Shown here: positions 1-8,489 of the stretch, in pieces
Layout of the letters: every line of letters starts with the position of its first letter
How positions within the stretch are numbered: the stretch's first letter is position 1
Notes under the pieces: generated by a model
Told to the model about the DNA's origin: nothing
The model's database searches: none
Seen by the model: only the letters and a program-made list of their open reading frames with translations
From: Gemmatimonadaceae bacterium
Lineage (GTDB): Bacteria; Latescibacterota; UBA2968; UBA8231
Direction: 5' to 3'
NCBI GenBank assembly: GCA_026706075.1
Contig: JAPOZM010000066.1
Location: forward strand, 1-64,000
DNA length: 64,000 nucleotides
Program-made: the position numbers and the translations under genes

Positions 1-616
1 GCACGTCCTTGATGGCGTCGGGGTTGAAGGTGGAGAAGAACCCGAAGAGGTGGGAAGGGTTGTAGAGGGGGATGTGGTCGAGGAGGATGGCCGTCTGGTC
101 GGGCCCGCCGCCCCTGATGTAGAGGCCGCTGGTGAGGTCGGAGGCGGACTGGATGCCGGGCAGGAGCTGCAGGCTGCGCAGCAGGTCGGCCTCGCCCATG
201 GCCGGCATCTGCTGAAGGGGCTCCACCTGGAGGGCGATGAAGCTGCTCTGGGTGGCCTGCTCCTGCTCCTCCTCGCTCTCGGCCTCGACGACGACCGCCT
301 CTTCGAGGATAGGCTGCCAAGTCAGGGACCAGTCCCGCCGGATGTCGACCCCGGCCTCGAAGCGCAGCGTGTCCCGCAGGGTCTCGTATCCGATGTAGGA
401 GGCGGTGACCACGTACTCACCGTCCGGCACCTGCTTGACGGCATAGTAGCCGCTGCTGTTGCTGGTCGCCCCCATTCGGATCCCCTCCAGGACCACCGCC
501 GCCAGGGGCAGGGCCTCGCCGTTGTCGGCGTCGGTCACGAATCCGCTCAGGGTGCCCGCCCGGGCGGCGCCGGCGGCCACCAGCCAGAGCGCGGATATGC
601 TTGCGATCGCTCTCAA
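1..616 (-). CDS. TonB-dependent receptor, N-terminal part (runs off the window)
   Basis: Outer-membrane receptor that would take up a ligand using TonB energy; the ligand cannot be told. About 205 residues are visible. They begin with a signal peptide (hydrophobic stretch ending in an ARA-type cleavage site near residue 20). A carboxypeptidase-regulatory-like beta-sandwich follows at about residues 22-105 (GFVTDADNGEAL, SSGYYAVKQVPDGEYVV). The start of the plug domain comes next, with LYIRGGGPDQTAILLD and IPLYNPSHLFGFFSTFN. The start is a TTG with GGAG five to six bases upstream; no ATG or GTG in this frame would keep the signal peptide. It lies 84 bases downstream of the CMD-fold gene on the same strand. 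The barrel is beyond the left edge, so the family beyond this level is unknown. Confidence 0.85.
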   Translation of the reverse strand, partial: MRAIASISALWLVAAGAARAGTLSGFVTDADNGEALPLAAVVLEGIRMGATSNSSGYYAVKQVPDGEYVVTASYIGYETLRDTLRFEAGVDIRRDWSLTWQPILEEAVVVEAESEEEQEQATQSSFIALQVEPLQQMPAMGEADLLRSLQLLPGIQSASDLTSGLYIRGGGPDQTAILLDHIPLYNPSHLFGFFSTFNPDAIKDV

Positions 617-700
617 TTCATCTCCGGAAGCAGGGGCCCGGACAGGGCCGGGGCGTTTTTCAGGACGACGGCCGGCGGCGGTGGGTTCCTCCGCCTGGAC

Positions 701-1030
701 CTACTCGGAAGGAAGGGACTCCTCGATCCAGGTGAAGCAGGCCACGGCCGAGGGCATGCCGATGGTGCCCGCCGCCAGGGCCACCACCTGCTCCACCTCC
801 TCCCTGGAGATGCCCATGTCCACGGCCTTGCGGACCCCCGAACGCACGGCGCCGGTGCGCATGGCGCCCATGGCGACGCCGAGCTTGACCAGGCGGCGGG
901 TGCGCGCGTCCAGGGGGCCCTCCTGGCCGGCCTCGCCGATCAGGTCCCAGGCCTTGCCCAGCTTGGGGTAGCGGCCGATGAACTCGCGGTAGGTCTTGGG
1001 GGGCTTGCTGGGGTTCGACACGGCAATCAT
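701..1030 (-). CDS. Carboxymuconolactone decarboxylase (CMD/AhpD-fold) family protein
   Basis: A 109-residue all-helical protein of the CMD family, which includes gamma-carboxymuconolactone decarboxylase and AhpD-type peroxidase partners. Visible family features are TRRLVKLGVAMGAMRTGAV, the helix VRKAVDMGISREEVEQV and the C-terminal ALAAGTIGMPSAVACFTWIE. The redox CxxC of AhpD is absent: the equivalent helix reads AMRTGAVRSGVRKA. The only Cys is near the C-terminus, so peroxidase-type thiol chemistry is unlikely. The chosen ATG has GGAA upstream; an ATG 14 codons earlier gives an unlikely proline-rich extension. It sits between the ankyrin gene and the TonB receptor gene on the same strand with short gaps, so the three may be co-transcribed. 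Substrate unknown. Confidence 0.85.
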   Translation of the reverse strand: MIAVSNPSKPPKTYREFIGRYPKLGKAWDLIGEAGQEGPLDARTRRLVKLGVAMGAMRTGAVRSGVRKAVDMGISREEVEQVVALAAGTIGMPSAVACFTWIEESLPSE

Positions 1031-1105
1031 CCTCGTTCCGGGGGAACCCGGTAAGCACGGCCGCGGCGTCACTCCGGTCCAGACCGGAGCCTCCCGGCGG
1101 GGGAC

Positions 1106-2191
1106 CTACCGGGCGCCGATCTTCTCCAGGTACTCCACCTGCTTCTTCCGCTTCTGCTCTCGGCCCACGGCCAGCGCCGTGCGGCCGGCGCGGTCCCGGG
1201 CGTTCACCTTCACGCCGAAGTCGACGAGCATCTTCAGCATCTCCACGCGGCACCCGTAGCGCACGGCCGCGTGCAGGGCCGTCTCGCCCTCGGCGCTGCC
1301 GATGTCGTTGGGGTCGACCCCCTGCTCCAGGAACCAGCGGGCGCCGTGGAGGCTGCGGCCGTGCATGCAGCAGCCCAGGGGCGTGTAGCCGCCGTGATGC
1401 TCGGTTCCGCGCTGATCGTTGAGGTCGACGCCGTGCTCGACGAGCAGGTCGAGGACCTCGTAGGCCCGGTCCTGGGCGGCGTGGTTCAGGGTGTCGCCGT
1501 CGCGGATCCCGGCGCCGGCGTCGAGCAGGTAGCGGACCAGCTCCAGGTTCTTCGAATGGATCGCCGGATCGAGCGCCTCGCCGGGCGGGGCCCCGGCCTC
1601 GACCAGGGCCCGCGCCACGGCCACGTAGCTCTCCGGCTTCGCGCCGGAGCCGGCGGGGCGGGACTCGGCGCAGTAGCGCAGGGGCGTCCAGCCGTTGGCC
1701 TCGTCGGCGGCCTTGGCCAGGACGGGGTCCTTCTTCAGCAGCGATCGGACCCGCCGCGTGTCGGCCATGACGCAGGCGTTGTGGATGTCGTTGGTGGTGC
1801 GCCCCTGCAGCAGCGGCACGAACTGCGCCTCGCCGCCGCGGACGGCCAGCGCCAGGGGCGTCAGCTGCCAGTGGGAGCCGCGCCCGTCGGGGTCGGCGCC
1901 GTTCTCCAGCAGCAGCTCCACCAGCTCCACGTGCCGGGGACCTCGGGGCGCCGACTGCTTGTGCTCCACCGTGCGGTGCAGGGGCCGGTAGTGGTGGGCC
2001 GACTTCGACTTGATGTTCGGGTCGGCGCCGTGCTCCAACAGGTACTCCACGGCCTCCACCTGCCCCTCGTAGCAGGCGTCCATGATCGGCTGCCAGTCCC
2101 GCGCCAGGGGCGGGTCGGCCTCGACCATGGCCTTCACCTTCTTCAGGTCGCCGGCGCCGGCGGCCAGGGCCAGCCTCTTGGCGGGTCTCAT
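1106..2191 (-). CDS. Ankyrin-repeat protein
   Basis: A 361-residue protein made almost wholly of ankyrin repeats, expected to act as a protein-binding scaffold. Repeat cores are visible as ACYEGQVEAVEYLLEHGADP, HVELVELLLENGADPD, NLELVRYLLDAGAGI, AYEVLDLLVEHGVDLN, SLHGARWFLEQGVDPND and ALHAAVRYGCRVEMLKMLV. The C-terminus is basic (GREQKRKKQVEYL). There is no signal peptide or membrane segment, so it is probably cytoplasmic. The gene is divergent from the 2OG-oxygenase-like gene and begins the minus-strand run that continues into the CMD protein and the TonB receptor. Partner and role are not recognisable from sequence. Confidence 0.9.
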   Translation of the reverse strand: MRPAKRLALAAGAGDLKKVKAMVEADPPLARDWQPIMDACYEGQVEAVEYLLEHGADPNIKSKSAHHYRPLHRTVEHKQSAPRGPRHVELVELLLENGADPDGRGSHWQLTPLALAVRGGEAQFVPLLQGRTTNDIHNACVMADTRRVRSLLKKDPVLAKAADEANGWTPLRYCAESRPAGSGAKPESYVAVARALVEAGAPPGEALDPAIHSKNLELVRYLLDAGAGIRDGDTLNHAAQDRAYEVLDLLVEHGVDLNDQRGTEHHGGYTPLGCCMHGRSLHGARWFLEQGVDPNDIGSAEGETALHAAVRYGCRVEMLKMLVDFGVKVNARDRAGRTALAVGREQKRKKQVEYLEKIGAR

Positions 2192-2357
2192 CTATCCGGA
2201 TCCTTCGCTCTTCCGCCCGGTCCAGGCTTCGCGGGCCCAACGGCCCGGGTCCCTCCGGGGCGGACAGACAAAGGTTGCCCGAGACCGGCATGGGTGCAAC
2301 ATTCACCGCCCTCGGCACCCCACTCCACCTCCGTGAGCGACAGACTGTGAGCACATT

Positions 2358-3188
2358 ATGACCGGCCCCTGGCGACCCGTCGAGGCGGACGATGTCGAGG
2401 TGGCCCTGATCACCGGACGGGACCCCCTGCGCCGTCTCGTGGAGGCCGACATCCCCGCCATCATCCTGCGGGGCGCCTGTCCGGCAGCGGACTGCGCCGG
2501 CCTCGTGAGCCGCTTCATCGAGCGCGGCCTCATGCGGGACCCGCGGCAGCCGGCGCCGCCCGACGCCCCGCTGCGCATCGACATCGGTACCAGCCTCGGC
2601 AACCTCGGCCACGATCAGCCGGCCTTCTTCGCCCACGCCCGCGAGAGCCGCGAGCTGTTCACCACCCTCTTCGACGGCTTCCCCGATCCGGTGGACCTGC
2701 TGTACGGCGTCCTGCGGCGGCTGGCCGGCGACAAGCAGGTGGTCACCGCCCGCGAGCCGGACGGCCGCCTCTACGGTCCCGCCATATTCCGCATCCACTA
2801 CGACAGCCAGTTCTACGCCCCCCACATCGATCACGTGGTGCTGCGGGAGAAGCGCTTCAACTACGCCGTGAGCCGCTATCCGGTGCAGCTCGCCGGCGTC
2901 CTCTGCCTGCAGAACGCGGCCAGCTCCGCCACCACCCAGGCGATCCTGCACCACTGCCCCTGGTCGGAGGAGGTGCAGCCCCACCTGGCGGCGAACACCT
3001 ATCACGAGTACGCGCGGGGCCTAGGCCTGGGGCACTGCCAGGTGGACCTTGAGCCGGGGGACCTCTACTTCTTCAACACCGGCCTCGTCCACGAGGTGCC
3101 GCCCGTGGTCGGGGACTCGCCCAGGATCGTGCTCGCCGTCTTCATCGGCTACGACCCCGGCCACCCGGAGGTCTTCGTCTGGTCCTGA
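2358..3188 (+). CDS. 2-oxoglutarate/Fe(II)-dependent oxygenase-like protein
   Basis: A 276-residue protein with the double-stranded beta-helix metal site of 2OG-Fe(II) oxygenases. The H-x-D pair is H156/D158 (YAPHIDHV), the distal ligand is H245 (TGLVHEVPPV), and R256 in SPRIVLAVFIGYD fits the 2-oxoglutarate anchor. The N-terminal 130 residues carry no motif I know. The likely reaction is hydroxylation of an unknown small molecule or side chain. The ATG follows GTGAGCAC, a weak ribosome site, and the 166-base gap to the divergent ankyrin gene should hold promoters for both. rpsU follows 82 bases downstream but has its own promoter. The fold call is good; the substrate is unknown. Confidence 0.8.
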   Translation: MTGPWRPVEADDVEVALITGRDPLRRLVEADIPAIILRGACPAADCAGLVSRFIERGLMRDPRQPAPPDAPLRIDIGTSLGNLGHDQPAFFAHARESRELFTTLFDGFPDPVDLLYGVLRRLAGDKQVVTAREPDGRLYGPAIFRIHYDSQFYAPHIDHVVLREKRFNYAVSRYPVQLAGVLCLQNAASSATTQAILHHCPWSEEVQPHLAANTYHEYARGLGLGHCQVDLEPGDLYFFNTGLVHEVPPVVGDSPRIVLAVFIGYDPGHPEVFVWS

Positions 3189-3194
3189 GCGCTC

Positions 3195-3223
3195 TTGTCG
3201 CTCTCGCGGCCTCCCCCTATCTT
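3195..3223 (+). promoter_or_regulatory. Promoter of rpsU
   Basis: A sigma70-type promoter: -35 TTGTCG (3195-3200), a 17-base spacer and -10 TATCTT (3218-3223). It lies just past the stop of the oxygenase-like gene and about 48 bases before the rpsU start. The same -10 hexamer is used before the histone-like gene near 57.35 kb. Confidence 0.65.
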
Positions 3224-3270
3224 CTTCCAACTCAACGAGTTTTCGAACCCTTCGAGGAGCCTCCCCCGTC

Positions 3271-3513
3271 ATGGTGAACTTCAGCGTCGAGCTCTCCGAC
3301 GACGAGCCTTTCGAGCGCGCCCTGCGCCGCTTCACCTCCAAGACCAAGCGCACGGGCCTGATGCGCGACCTCAAGCGCAAGCGCTTCTACACGAAGCCGT
3401 CGGTGCAGAAGAAGCTCGACCTGCAGAAGAGCATCCGCCGCCGCAAGAAGGCGGAGCGCATCGCCCGGCTGGCCGAGATGGGTCTCGACCGCCGGGGCCG
3501 CAAGCGCCGCTAA
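3271..3513 (+). CDS. rpsU: 30S ribosomal protein S21
   Basis: An 80-residue basic protein of the small ribosomal subunit, involved in translation initiation. The family core is clear: ERALRRFTSKTKRTGLMRDL, then YTKPSVQKK and the Arg/Lys-rich tail LDRRGRKRR. The length matches S21 of FCB and deep bacterial lineages, longer than the 71-residue E. coli form. The ATG follows GAGGAG with an 11-base gap; in-frame codons further upstream add sequence unlike S21. It is monocistronic: its own promoter is upstream and a hairpin follows before the convergent RNase D gene. Confidence 0.96.
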   Translation: MVNFSVELSDDEPFERALRRFTSKTKRTGLMRDLKRKRFYTKPSVQKKLDLQKSIRRRKKAERIARLAEMGLDRRGRKRR

Positions 3514-3538
3514 GCTCACAAGCTCCGAAGGACCTCGG

Positions 3539-3572
3539 ATCGCGGTGCCGGATTCTATCCCGGCGCCGCGAT
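3539..3572. terminator. Hairpin between convergent rpsU and rnd
   Basis: A 13-base stem (3539-3551 with 3560-3572, one G-T pair) around an 8-base loop. It is placed 26 bases after the rpsU stop and 27 bases after the convergent RNase D stop. No clear T run follows on either strand, so it may act as a bidirectional terminator or mRNA 3' end stabiliser. Confidence 0.55.
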
Positions 3573-3598
3573 TCGGCGTTCTACGGCCGGGTGCCGCC

Positions 3599-4708
3599 TC
3601 AGGGCCGGTGGAACTCGGCGGCCACCTCCTCCCCCACCAGCGTCCAGCGCCAGCCGCCGGCCAGGCGGTTGCACCCCGCCTCCTTCTCCGGGCCCTCCCG
3701 CACCAAGGAGCGGACCTCGCCACGTGTCGCCACCAGCCCCTCGTCGATGCCCCGCGCCGAGGCGCGTTCCCTGACGCGCTCCGATGCCGCCCGGGAGCGC
3801 ATCTCCACCTCGCGGCCGTGGCGGATCCGGGGAGGCCCTGAAGGCCAGTCCCCGGGCTCCAGGTCGAGCCCGGCCCGCACGGCCCGCAGGAGGGCCTCGC
3901 CGCGGGTCCGGAGATGCCGCCGCAGGCTCCGGATCTCGCGCAGGTCCTCCATCTCCACCGGCTGACGCTGAGCCAGCAGCAGCAGCAGCTTGTCCGACGC
4001 CACCTGGCCCCGAGGCCGGTCCAGCTCCCGCGCCGCCGTCTCCCGCCAGACCGCCAGCTCGCGCAGGACCGCCAGTTGCCGGCGGTCGAGCTTGCCGTAG
4101 CCCTTGACCCGCCGGAAGGCCTCCCGCGGGTCCCGCTCCTCGTAGAGGGCGGGATCATCGAGACCGGCCATCTCCTCCTGCAGCCAGTCCTCGACGCCGG
4201 CGGCGCGAGCCCGGCGCAGAAGCTCCTCGCGGGCCTCCACCAGGTAGCGCACGTCGTCCTCGGCATAGCCGATCTGCGTGGGGCTGAGGGGCCGCCGCAG
4301 CCAATCCGTGCGGGTCTCCGTCTTCTCCAGCTCCACCCCGAAGAGCTCCTGGAGCAGGTCGCGCAGGGAGATGGTGTGCGCCAGCCCCGCGAAACCGGCG
4401 GCGATGCGGGTGTCGAAGATGCTCCGCGGTGACGCCCCGGTGGCCATCCGCAGGACGGTCAGATCCTGCAGCGCGTCGTGGAGGACCTTCACCGTGGGGC
4501 CGGAGAGCAGCTCGGCAAGAGGCGCCAGCCGGCCCTCGAGGGCGACGGCGTCCACCAGGTGGCACTGCTGGCGGGAGAATCCCAGCTGGATGACGCCGAG
4601 GGCCGGGTAGAAGGTGCGCTCCCAGACCATCTCCACGTCGATGGCCGTGCACCCCAGACGGCGCGCCTCCTCGAGGCGCTCGGCCAGCTCCTGCTCGCTG
4701 TCGATCAA
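3599..4708 (-). CDS. rnd: Ribonuclease D
   Basis: A 3'-5' exoribonuclease of the DEDDy family that trims tRNA precursors and other stable RNA. The protein has 369 residues, close to the 375 of E. coli RNase D. Exo I is seen as D24-x-E26 in AIDVEMVWERTF, Exo II as VLHDALQDLTVL and Exo III as QIGYAEDDVRYL (Tyr and Asp). The HRDC domain follows at about residues 205-285 (LDRRQLAVLRELAVWRE, ASDKLLLLLA). A TTG start with GGGGAG seven bases upstream is chosen because the frame stays open far upstream without family sequence. The gene is convergent with rpsU and divergent from the ATPase gene. Confidence 0.93.
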   Translation of the reverse strand: MIDSEQELAERLEEARRLGCTAIDVEMVWERTFYPALGVIQLGFSRQQCHLVDAVALEGRLAPLAELLSGPTVKVLHDALQDLTVLRMATGASPRSIFDTRIAAGFAGLAHTISLRDLLQELFGVELEKTETRTDWLRRPLSPTQIGYAEDDVRYLVEAREELLRRARAAGVEDWLQEEMAGLDDPALYEERDPREAFRRVKGYGKLDRRQLAVLRELAVWRETAARELDRPRGQVASDKLLLLLAQRQPVEMEDLREIRSLRRHLRTRGEALLRAVRAGLDLEPGDWPSGPPRIRHGREVEMRSRAASERVRERASARGIDEGLVATRGEVRSLVREGPEKEAGCNRLAGGWRWTLVGEEVAAEFHRP

Positions 4709-4819
4709 AGTGGCGTCTCCCCTGCCGCGGGTCTCGCCGGGGTCCGCTCCGGGTCTCCCGGCCGGACAAGAATAGTACCGGCGGCCATCCGCCGCCCGGC
4801 ATGAAACTGCGAGTGAAAA

Positions 4820-4833
4820 CTTGTCTAGACAAG
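4820..4833. promoter_or_regulatory. Perfect 14-base palindrome, candidate operator
   Basis: CTTGTCTAGACAAG is a perfect inverted repeat in the gap between divergent rnd and the ATPase gene. A second inverted repeat follows: GTCAAG (4838-4843) and CTTGAC (4850-4855), the right arm overlapping a TTGACA. The first resembles operators of GntR/HutC-type repressors such as CTTGTATGTACAAG. No such regulator gene is in this window. Confidence 0.5.
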
Positions 4834-4885
4834 ACTCGTCAAGTCCATCCTTGACAAGATCCCCGCGGGCGATACCTTCCGCCAC

Positions 4886-6265
4886 ATGTTCATCGGCCGC
4901 CAGGCGGAGCTGCGGGTGCTGGAGAGGGCCTACCGGTCCAGCCGCACCGAGTTCATCCCCGTCTACGGGCGCCGTCGGGTGGGCAAGAGCGAGCTCATCC
5001 TTCACTTCATCCGCGACAAGCCGGCTCTCTACTTCCTCGGCAAGAAGGCGCCCCCCCAGCTCCAGATACGCGCCTTCATGGAGACGGCCGCCCGGGCCCT
5101 GGGGCAGCCACTGCTCGCCTCCGTGTCGGCCGCGGACTGGGGGACGGCCCTCGGCACCGTCCTCAGCCAGAAGAGCGGCACGGCCCGCCTCGTCCTGGCC
5201 TTTGACGAGTTTCAGTGGACGGCCCAGGCGAGCCCCGAGCTTCCGTCGATCCTGCAGGAGCAGCTGGACAGGTCGTGGAAGCAACGGGGCGACGTGCTGC
5301 TGATCCTCTGCGGCTCCTTCATCGGCTTCATGGAGAGGGAGGTCCTCGGCGAGGGGAGTCCCCTCTTCGGGCGGCGCACGGCGCAGATCCTGCTGAAGCC
5401 CTTCTCATTCCGCGAGGCGGCCCTGTTCCATCCCGGCTGGTCGGCGGCCGACCGGGCGCAGGCGTATTTCGTCTGCGGCGGCGTTCCCCTCTACCTGCGC
5501 TTCTTCTCGCCGGCCGACTCCATCCGCGCCAACATCGAGAGCAATCTCCTGAGCGAGTTCGCTCCCCTGTACCGCGAGCCCGACTTCCTCCTGCGCGAGG
5601 AGCTCCGGGAAGTCGCCAACTACCACGCCATCCTCGTCGCCCTCTCCTCCGGGTCACGCGCCTCCGCCGCCATCGCCCGGCAGACCGGCCTCCCGGAGAG
5701 GAACCTGCACTACTATCTGCAGCAGTTGACCGAGCTCGGGTACGTCTCCCGCCGCTATCCGGTGACCGGCCGCCGGCCCGTGGCCAGGAACGTGCGCTTC
5801 GCCCTCGACGATCCGCTGCTGCGGTTCTGGTTCCGCTTCGTCTACCCACACCTCGGATTCATCGCGCAGATGGGCCCCCGGCGTTCGTTTCAGGAGTTGA
5901 TCAGGCCCGATCTCGACAGCTACTTCGGCGCCTGCTTCGAGCGCCTCTGCCGCGAGGCTCTCCCTCTCCTCTACGAGCGGGAGGGCGTGGGCGCCGCCTG
6001 GGAGATCGGGGAATACTGGGACAAGCAGACACAGATCGACGTCGTGGGCCTGCGGCAGGACAACCGCACCGACATCGGAGAGTGCAAGTGGGGGGCCGTG
6101 CGCTCACCGCGAGCCCTGGCCGCCGAGCTGCAGAAGAAGATCGACTCGTACCCCAACCAGCGCGGAGCGACGATCCAGGGCCGGCTGTTCACGCGCGGCA
6201 AGCTGAAGAGGCGCACCGCGCCCACGCCGGTGAGTTTCCACTCCCTGGAAGAGCTCTATGCATGA
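4886..6265 (+). CDS. AAA-type ATPase with DUF234-like C-terminal region
   Basis: A 459-residue ATPase of the STAND/MNS-like group often called archaeal-type ATPases. Walker A is YGRRRVGKSELI (G28-K34-S35) and Walker B is LVLAFDEFQW (D107, E108). A winged-helix-like part near residues 240-300 (ARQTGLPERNLHYYLQQL) precedes the DUF234 section with DPLLRFWFRFVYPHLG. The C-terminus has nuclease-like features (IDVVGLRQDN then DIGECKWG), matching the PD-(D/E)xK-type tail described for this family. There is no signal peptide. Its biological role is not established for the family; defence or plasmid-linked roles have been proposed. The start ATG sits only about 30 bases after a TTGACA, so the leader would be very short. 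Confidence 0.88.
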   Translation: MFIGRQAELRVLERAYRSSRTEFIPVYGRRRVGKSELILHFIRDKPALYFLGKKAPPQLQIRAFMETAARALGQPLLASVSAADWGTALGTVLSQKSGTARLVLAFDEFQWTAQASPELPSILQEQLDRSWKQRGDVLLILCGSFIGFMEREVLGEGSPLFGRRTAQILLKPFSFREAALFHPGWSAADRAQAYFVCGGVPLYLRFFSPADSIRANIESNLLSEFAPLYREPDFLLREELREVANYHAILVALSSGSRASAAIARQTGLPERNLHYYLQQLTELGYVSRRYPVTGRRPVARNVRFALDDPLLRFWFRFVYPHLGFIAQMGPRRSFQELIRPDLDSYFGACFERLCREALPLLYEREGVGAAWEIGEYWDKQTQIDVVGLRQDNRTDIGECKWGAVRSPRALAAELQKKIDSYPNQRGATIQGRLFTRGKLKRRTAPTPVSFHSLEELYA

Positions 6266-6351
6266 CGGCGCCAGCGGCGCCGCCTCAGGCCGCGTCTCCC
6301 GCCGGATGCGGGACCGCGGATCAAACCCTTGAACCTCCGGAGGACTCAGCC

Positions 6352-7344
6352 ATGGAACCCAGACCCGACTGGCTCGCCCAGGTGCAGGAAGAGATTCTCG
6401 AGCCCGATCTGCCGATCGTCGACCCCCACCACCACTTCTGGGTGGAGAGCGGCTTCGGCCGCTACCTGCTCGACGACCTGTGGGCCGACACCGGCGCCGG
6501 GCACCGGGTGGAGCGGACGGTCTTCCTGGAGTGCCGCGCCGAGTACCTGCGGGAGGGGCCGGAGGCGCTGCGGCCCGTGGGCGAGACCCGCTTCGTCGCC
6601 GGCCTGGCCGCGCAGACCGCCGCCGGCCCCGAGGGCGCGGCCCGGGTGGGGGCGATCGTCGGCCACGCCGACCTGCTGCGGGGCACCGCCGTGGAGGAGG
6701 TCCTCCACGCCCACCTGGAGGCCAGCCCCCTCTTCCGCGGCATCCGCCACTCGGCGAGCTGGGACCGGGGGCTGAGCCGCTCGGCCCAGGGCGGCGGCCG
6801 CTACCTGGACCCCGCCTTCCGCGAGGGCTTCGCCAGACTCGGCCCGCTGGGTCTGAGCTTCGACGCCTGGATCTACCACTCGCAGATCCCCGACCTGGAG
6901 GATCTGGCCCGGGCCTTCCCCGGCACCACCATCGTCCTCGACCACCTCGGCGGCCCCCTGGGGACCGGCCCCTACGAGGGCCGCCGCGAGGAGGTCTTCG
7001 AGGTCTGGCGCGGGCACATGGAGAGCCTGAGCCGCTGCCCCAACGTGAACGTCAAGGTCGGCGGCATCGCCATGCCGCTGAACGGCTTCGGCTGGCACGA
7101 ACGCGACCGGCCCCCCGGCTCGGAGGAGCTGGCCGAGGCCGACCGGCCCTGGTGCGTGCACGCCATCGAGACCTTCGGCCCGGAGCGCTGCATGTTCGAG
7201 AGCAACTTCCCGGTGGACAAGGTCTCGGTCTCCTACCCGGTGCTCTGGAACGCCTTCAAGCGCATCGCCGCCGGATTCTCCGCCGCCGACAAGGAGGCCC
7301 TCTTCCGCGGCACCGCCACGAGGGTCTACCGACTGGACCAGTAG
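6352..7344 (+). CDS. Amidohydrolase family 2 protein (COG3618 lactonase-like)
   Basis: A 330-residue TIM-barrel metal hydrolase. The N-terminal metal motif is DPHHHFW, followed by RTVFLECRAEY, the strand TTIVLDHLGGPLG and the C-terminal CMFESNFPVDK that holds the last metal-site Asp. This matches the COG3618 group of sugar-lactone and 2-pyrone-4,6-dicarboxylate lactonases. The true substrate cannot be told; a sugar or aromatic lactone is the family expectation. The ATG has GGAGG nine bases upstream. The gene follows the ATPase by 86 bases on the same strand and converges on the Eis-like gene. Confidence 0.88.
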   Translation: MEPRPDWLAQVQEEILEPDLPIVDPHHHFWVESGFGRYLLDDLWADTGAGHRVERTVFLECRAEYLREGPEALRPVGETRFVAGLAAQTAAGPEGAARVGAIVGHADLLRGTAVEEVLHAHLEASPLFRGIRHSASWDRGLSRSAQGGGRYLDPAFREGFARLGPLGLSFDAWIYHSQIPDLEDLARAFPGTTIVLDHLGGPLGTGPYEGRREEVFEVWRGHMESLSRCPNVNVKVGGIAMPLNGFGWHERDRPPGSEELAEADRPWCVHAIETFGPERCMFESNFPVDKVSVSYPVLWNAFKRIAAGFSAADKEALFRGTATRVYRLDQ

Positions 7345-7359
7345 CCCGCGCGCGGGCGC

Positions 7360-8481
7360 TCAGAACCGGTCGGGCCACCACATGTGGGCCACCCGCAGCG
7401 GGAAGAGTCCGCGGGCCACCGCCAGCGCCGCCCGGGAGCCGCGCAGCAGACCCGCCGCCGCGGCGTCGTCGGCGCCGCGGTATCCCATGGCCAGCTGGAA
7501 GAGCGCCATCTGATCGGAGACCCGCAGGCGAGACCCGCCCCCCGGGAGCCGGCCCGTCACCTGCAGCCGCCCATCGCGGCGGCGGCGCAGGGCCACCGCC
7601 CCCAGATCCGTCTGCAGCTCGATCCCCCCCGGGCCGTCCGCCGGCCACCTCCGCTCCCACTCCGGGACCATGGCCGCGGCGAACCGCTGCAGATCGATGA
7701 TGCGGCCCATGGGGCCGGCGTTGCGGGGATAGACGGTCTCGTCGCGGGCGCCGAACCCGCGGCAGTAGAGGGCGAAGGGGTGGTCCACCGGCACGCTGGC
7801 CGTGATCCTCTCGAGCCGCAGGGCCCTGGCCCGGCGCGCCAGGAACCTCAGGACCGCGGCGTGCGCCTCGGCGCCCCGGCCGGCGACCTCGGCGAGACGG
7901 CTGCGGTCGGGTCTGTCGTCGTAGAGGAAGTAGCCGAGAAGGCGCCGGGGCGACCCGGCGGGATGCACGACGCGCGCCAGCCCCCTCACGCCGAACCCCG
8001 AGCCCATGGGGAACTCCCGCCACCTCCGGCCGCGCACCACCGAGGCGGTGCGCGCGGCGTTGGCGGTTGCGTAGAGCCGGCGCACCGCCGGAAGGTCCTC
8101 CGGGCCCATGGGCCGCGTCTTCAGCGGCGAGACGGCGCGCCGGGCGTCGGCCGCCGCCAGGGACAGGCCGTGCTCCGCCATGCAGGTGGCGAAGCCGGCG
8201 CGGTGGTAGAAGTCCTCGATGCCGAAGAGGAGGGAGCTCTCGTAGCCTTCGTCCGCCATCATCTGCAGCGACCGCTGCAGCACGCGCAGCGCCAGGCCGC
8301 GCCGGCGGTGGGCGGGGTCGGTGCCCACGCCGGCGATCCCCCCGGCGCGGACCACGGCGGCGCCGATGCGCATGCGGCGGGCCGTGATCCACAGCCGCGA
8401 GATCGACTTGCCGCGGTGGAGGATCTCCACCTTCCAGCCGGTCCCGCCGTCCCGCTCCACCCGGGGAGCGGCGTAGCTCAC
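7360..8481 (-). CDS. GNAT acetyltransferase, Eis-like two-domain protein
   Basis: A 373-residue protein with an N-terminal GNAT domain whose acetyl-CoA loop is VGTDPAHRRRGLALRVLQR, followed by LLFGIEDFYHRAGFATC. A second GNAT-like region spans about residues 110-270. A C-terminal part (LGAVALRRRRDGRLQVTG, then SDQMALFQLAMGYRGADD) resembles the sterol-carrier-like domain of Eis enzymes. That architecture fits N-acetyltransferases of amines, peptides or aminoglycosides; the substrate is unknown. The start is taken as a GTG eight bases after the stop of the upstream PhyH-like gene, suggesting translational coupling. The ribosome site is weak and later GTG codons are possible starts. Confidence 0.78.
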   Translation of the reverse strand: MSYAAPRVERDGGTGWKVEILHRGKSISRLWITARRMRIGAAVVRAGGIAGVGTDPAHRRRGLALRVLQRSLQMMADEGYESSLLFGIEDFYHRAGFATCMAEHGLSLAAADARRAVSPLKTRPMGPEDLPAVRRLYATANAARTASVVRGRRWREFPMGSGFGVRGLARVVHPAGSPRRLLGYFLYDDRPDRSRLAEVAGRGAEAHAAVLRFLARRARALRLERITASVPVDHPFALYCRGFGARDETVYPRNAGPMGRIIDLQRFAAAMVPEWERRWPADGPGGIELQTDLGAVALRRRRDGRLQVTGRLPGGGSRLRVSDQMALFQLAMGYRGADDAAAAGLLRGSRAALAVARGLFPLRVAHMWWPDRF

Positions 8482-8489
8482 CGCCCGGG

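Noticed and set aside
627..660. GGCCC/GGGCC hairpin with TTTTT as a terminator
   Set aside because: The stem is only five bases, the T run is displaced, and it points away from the minus-strand genes it would serve.
4709..5284. A 192-residue N-terminal extension of RNase D
   Set aside because: It is antisense to the ATPase gene and has no family sequence; the TTG at 4708 has a good ribosome site.
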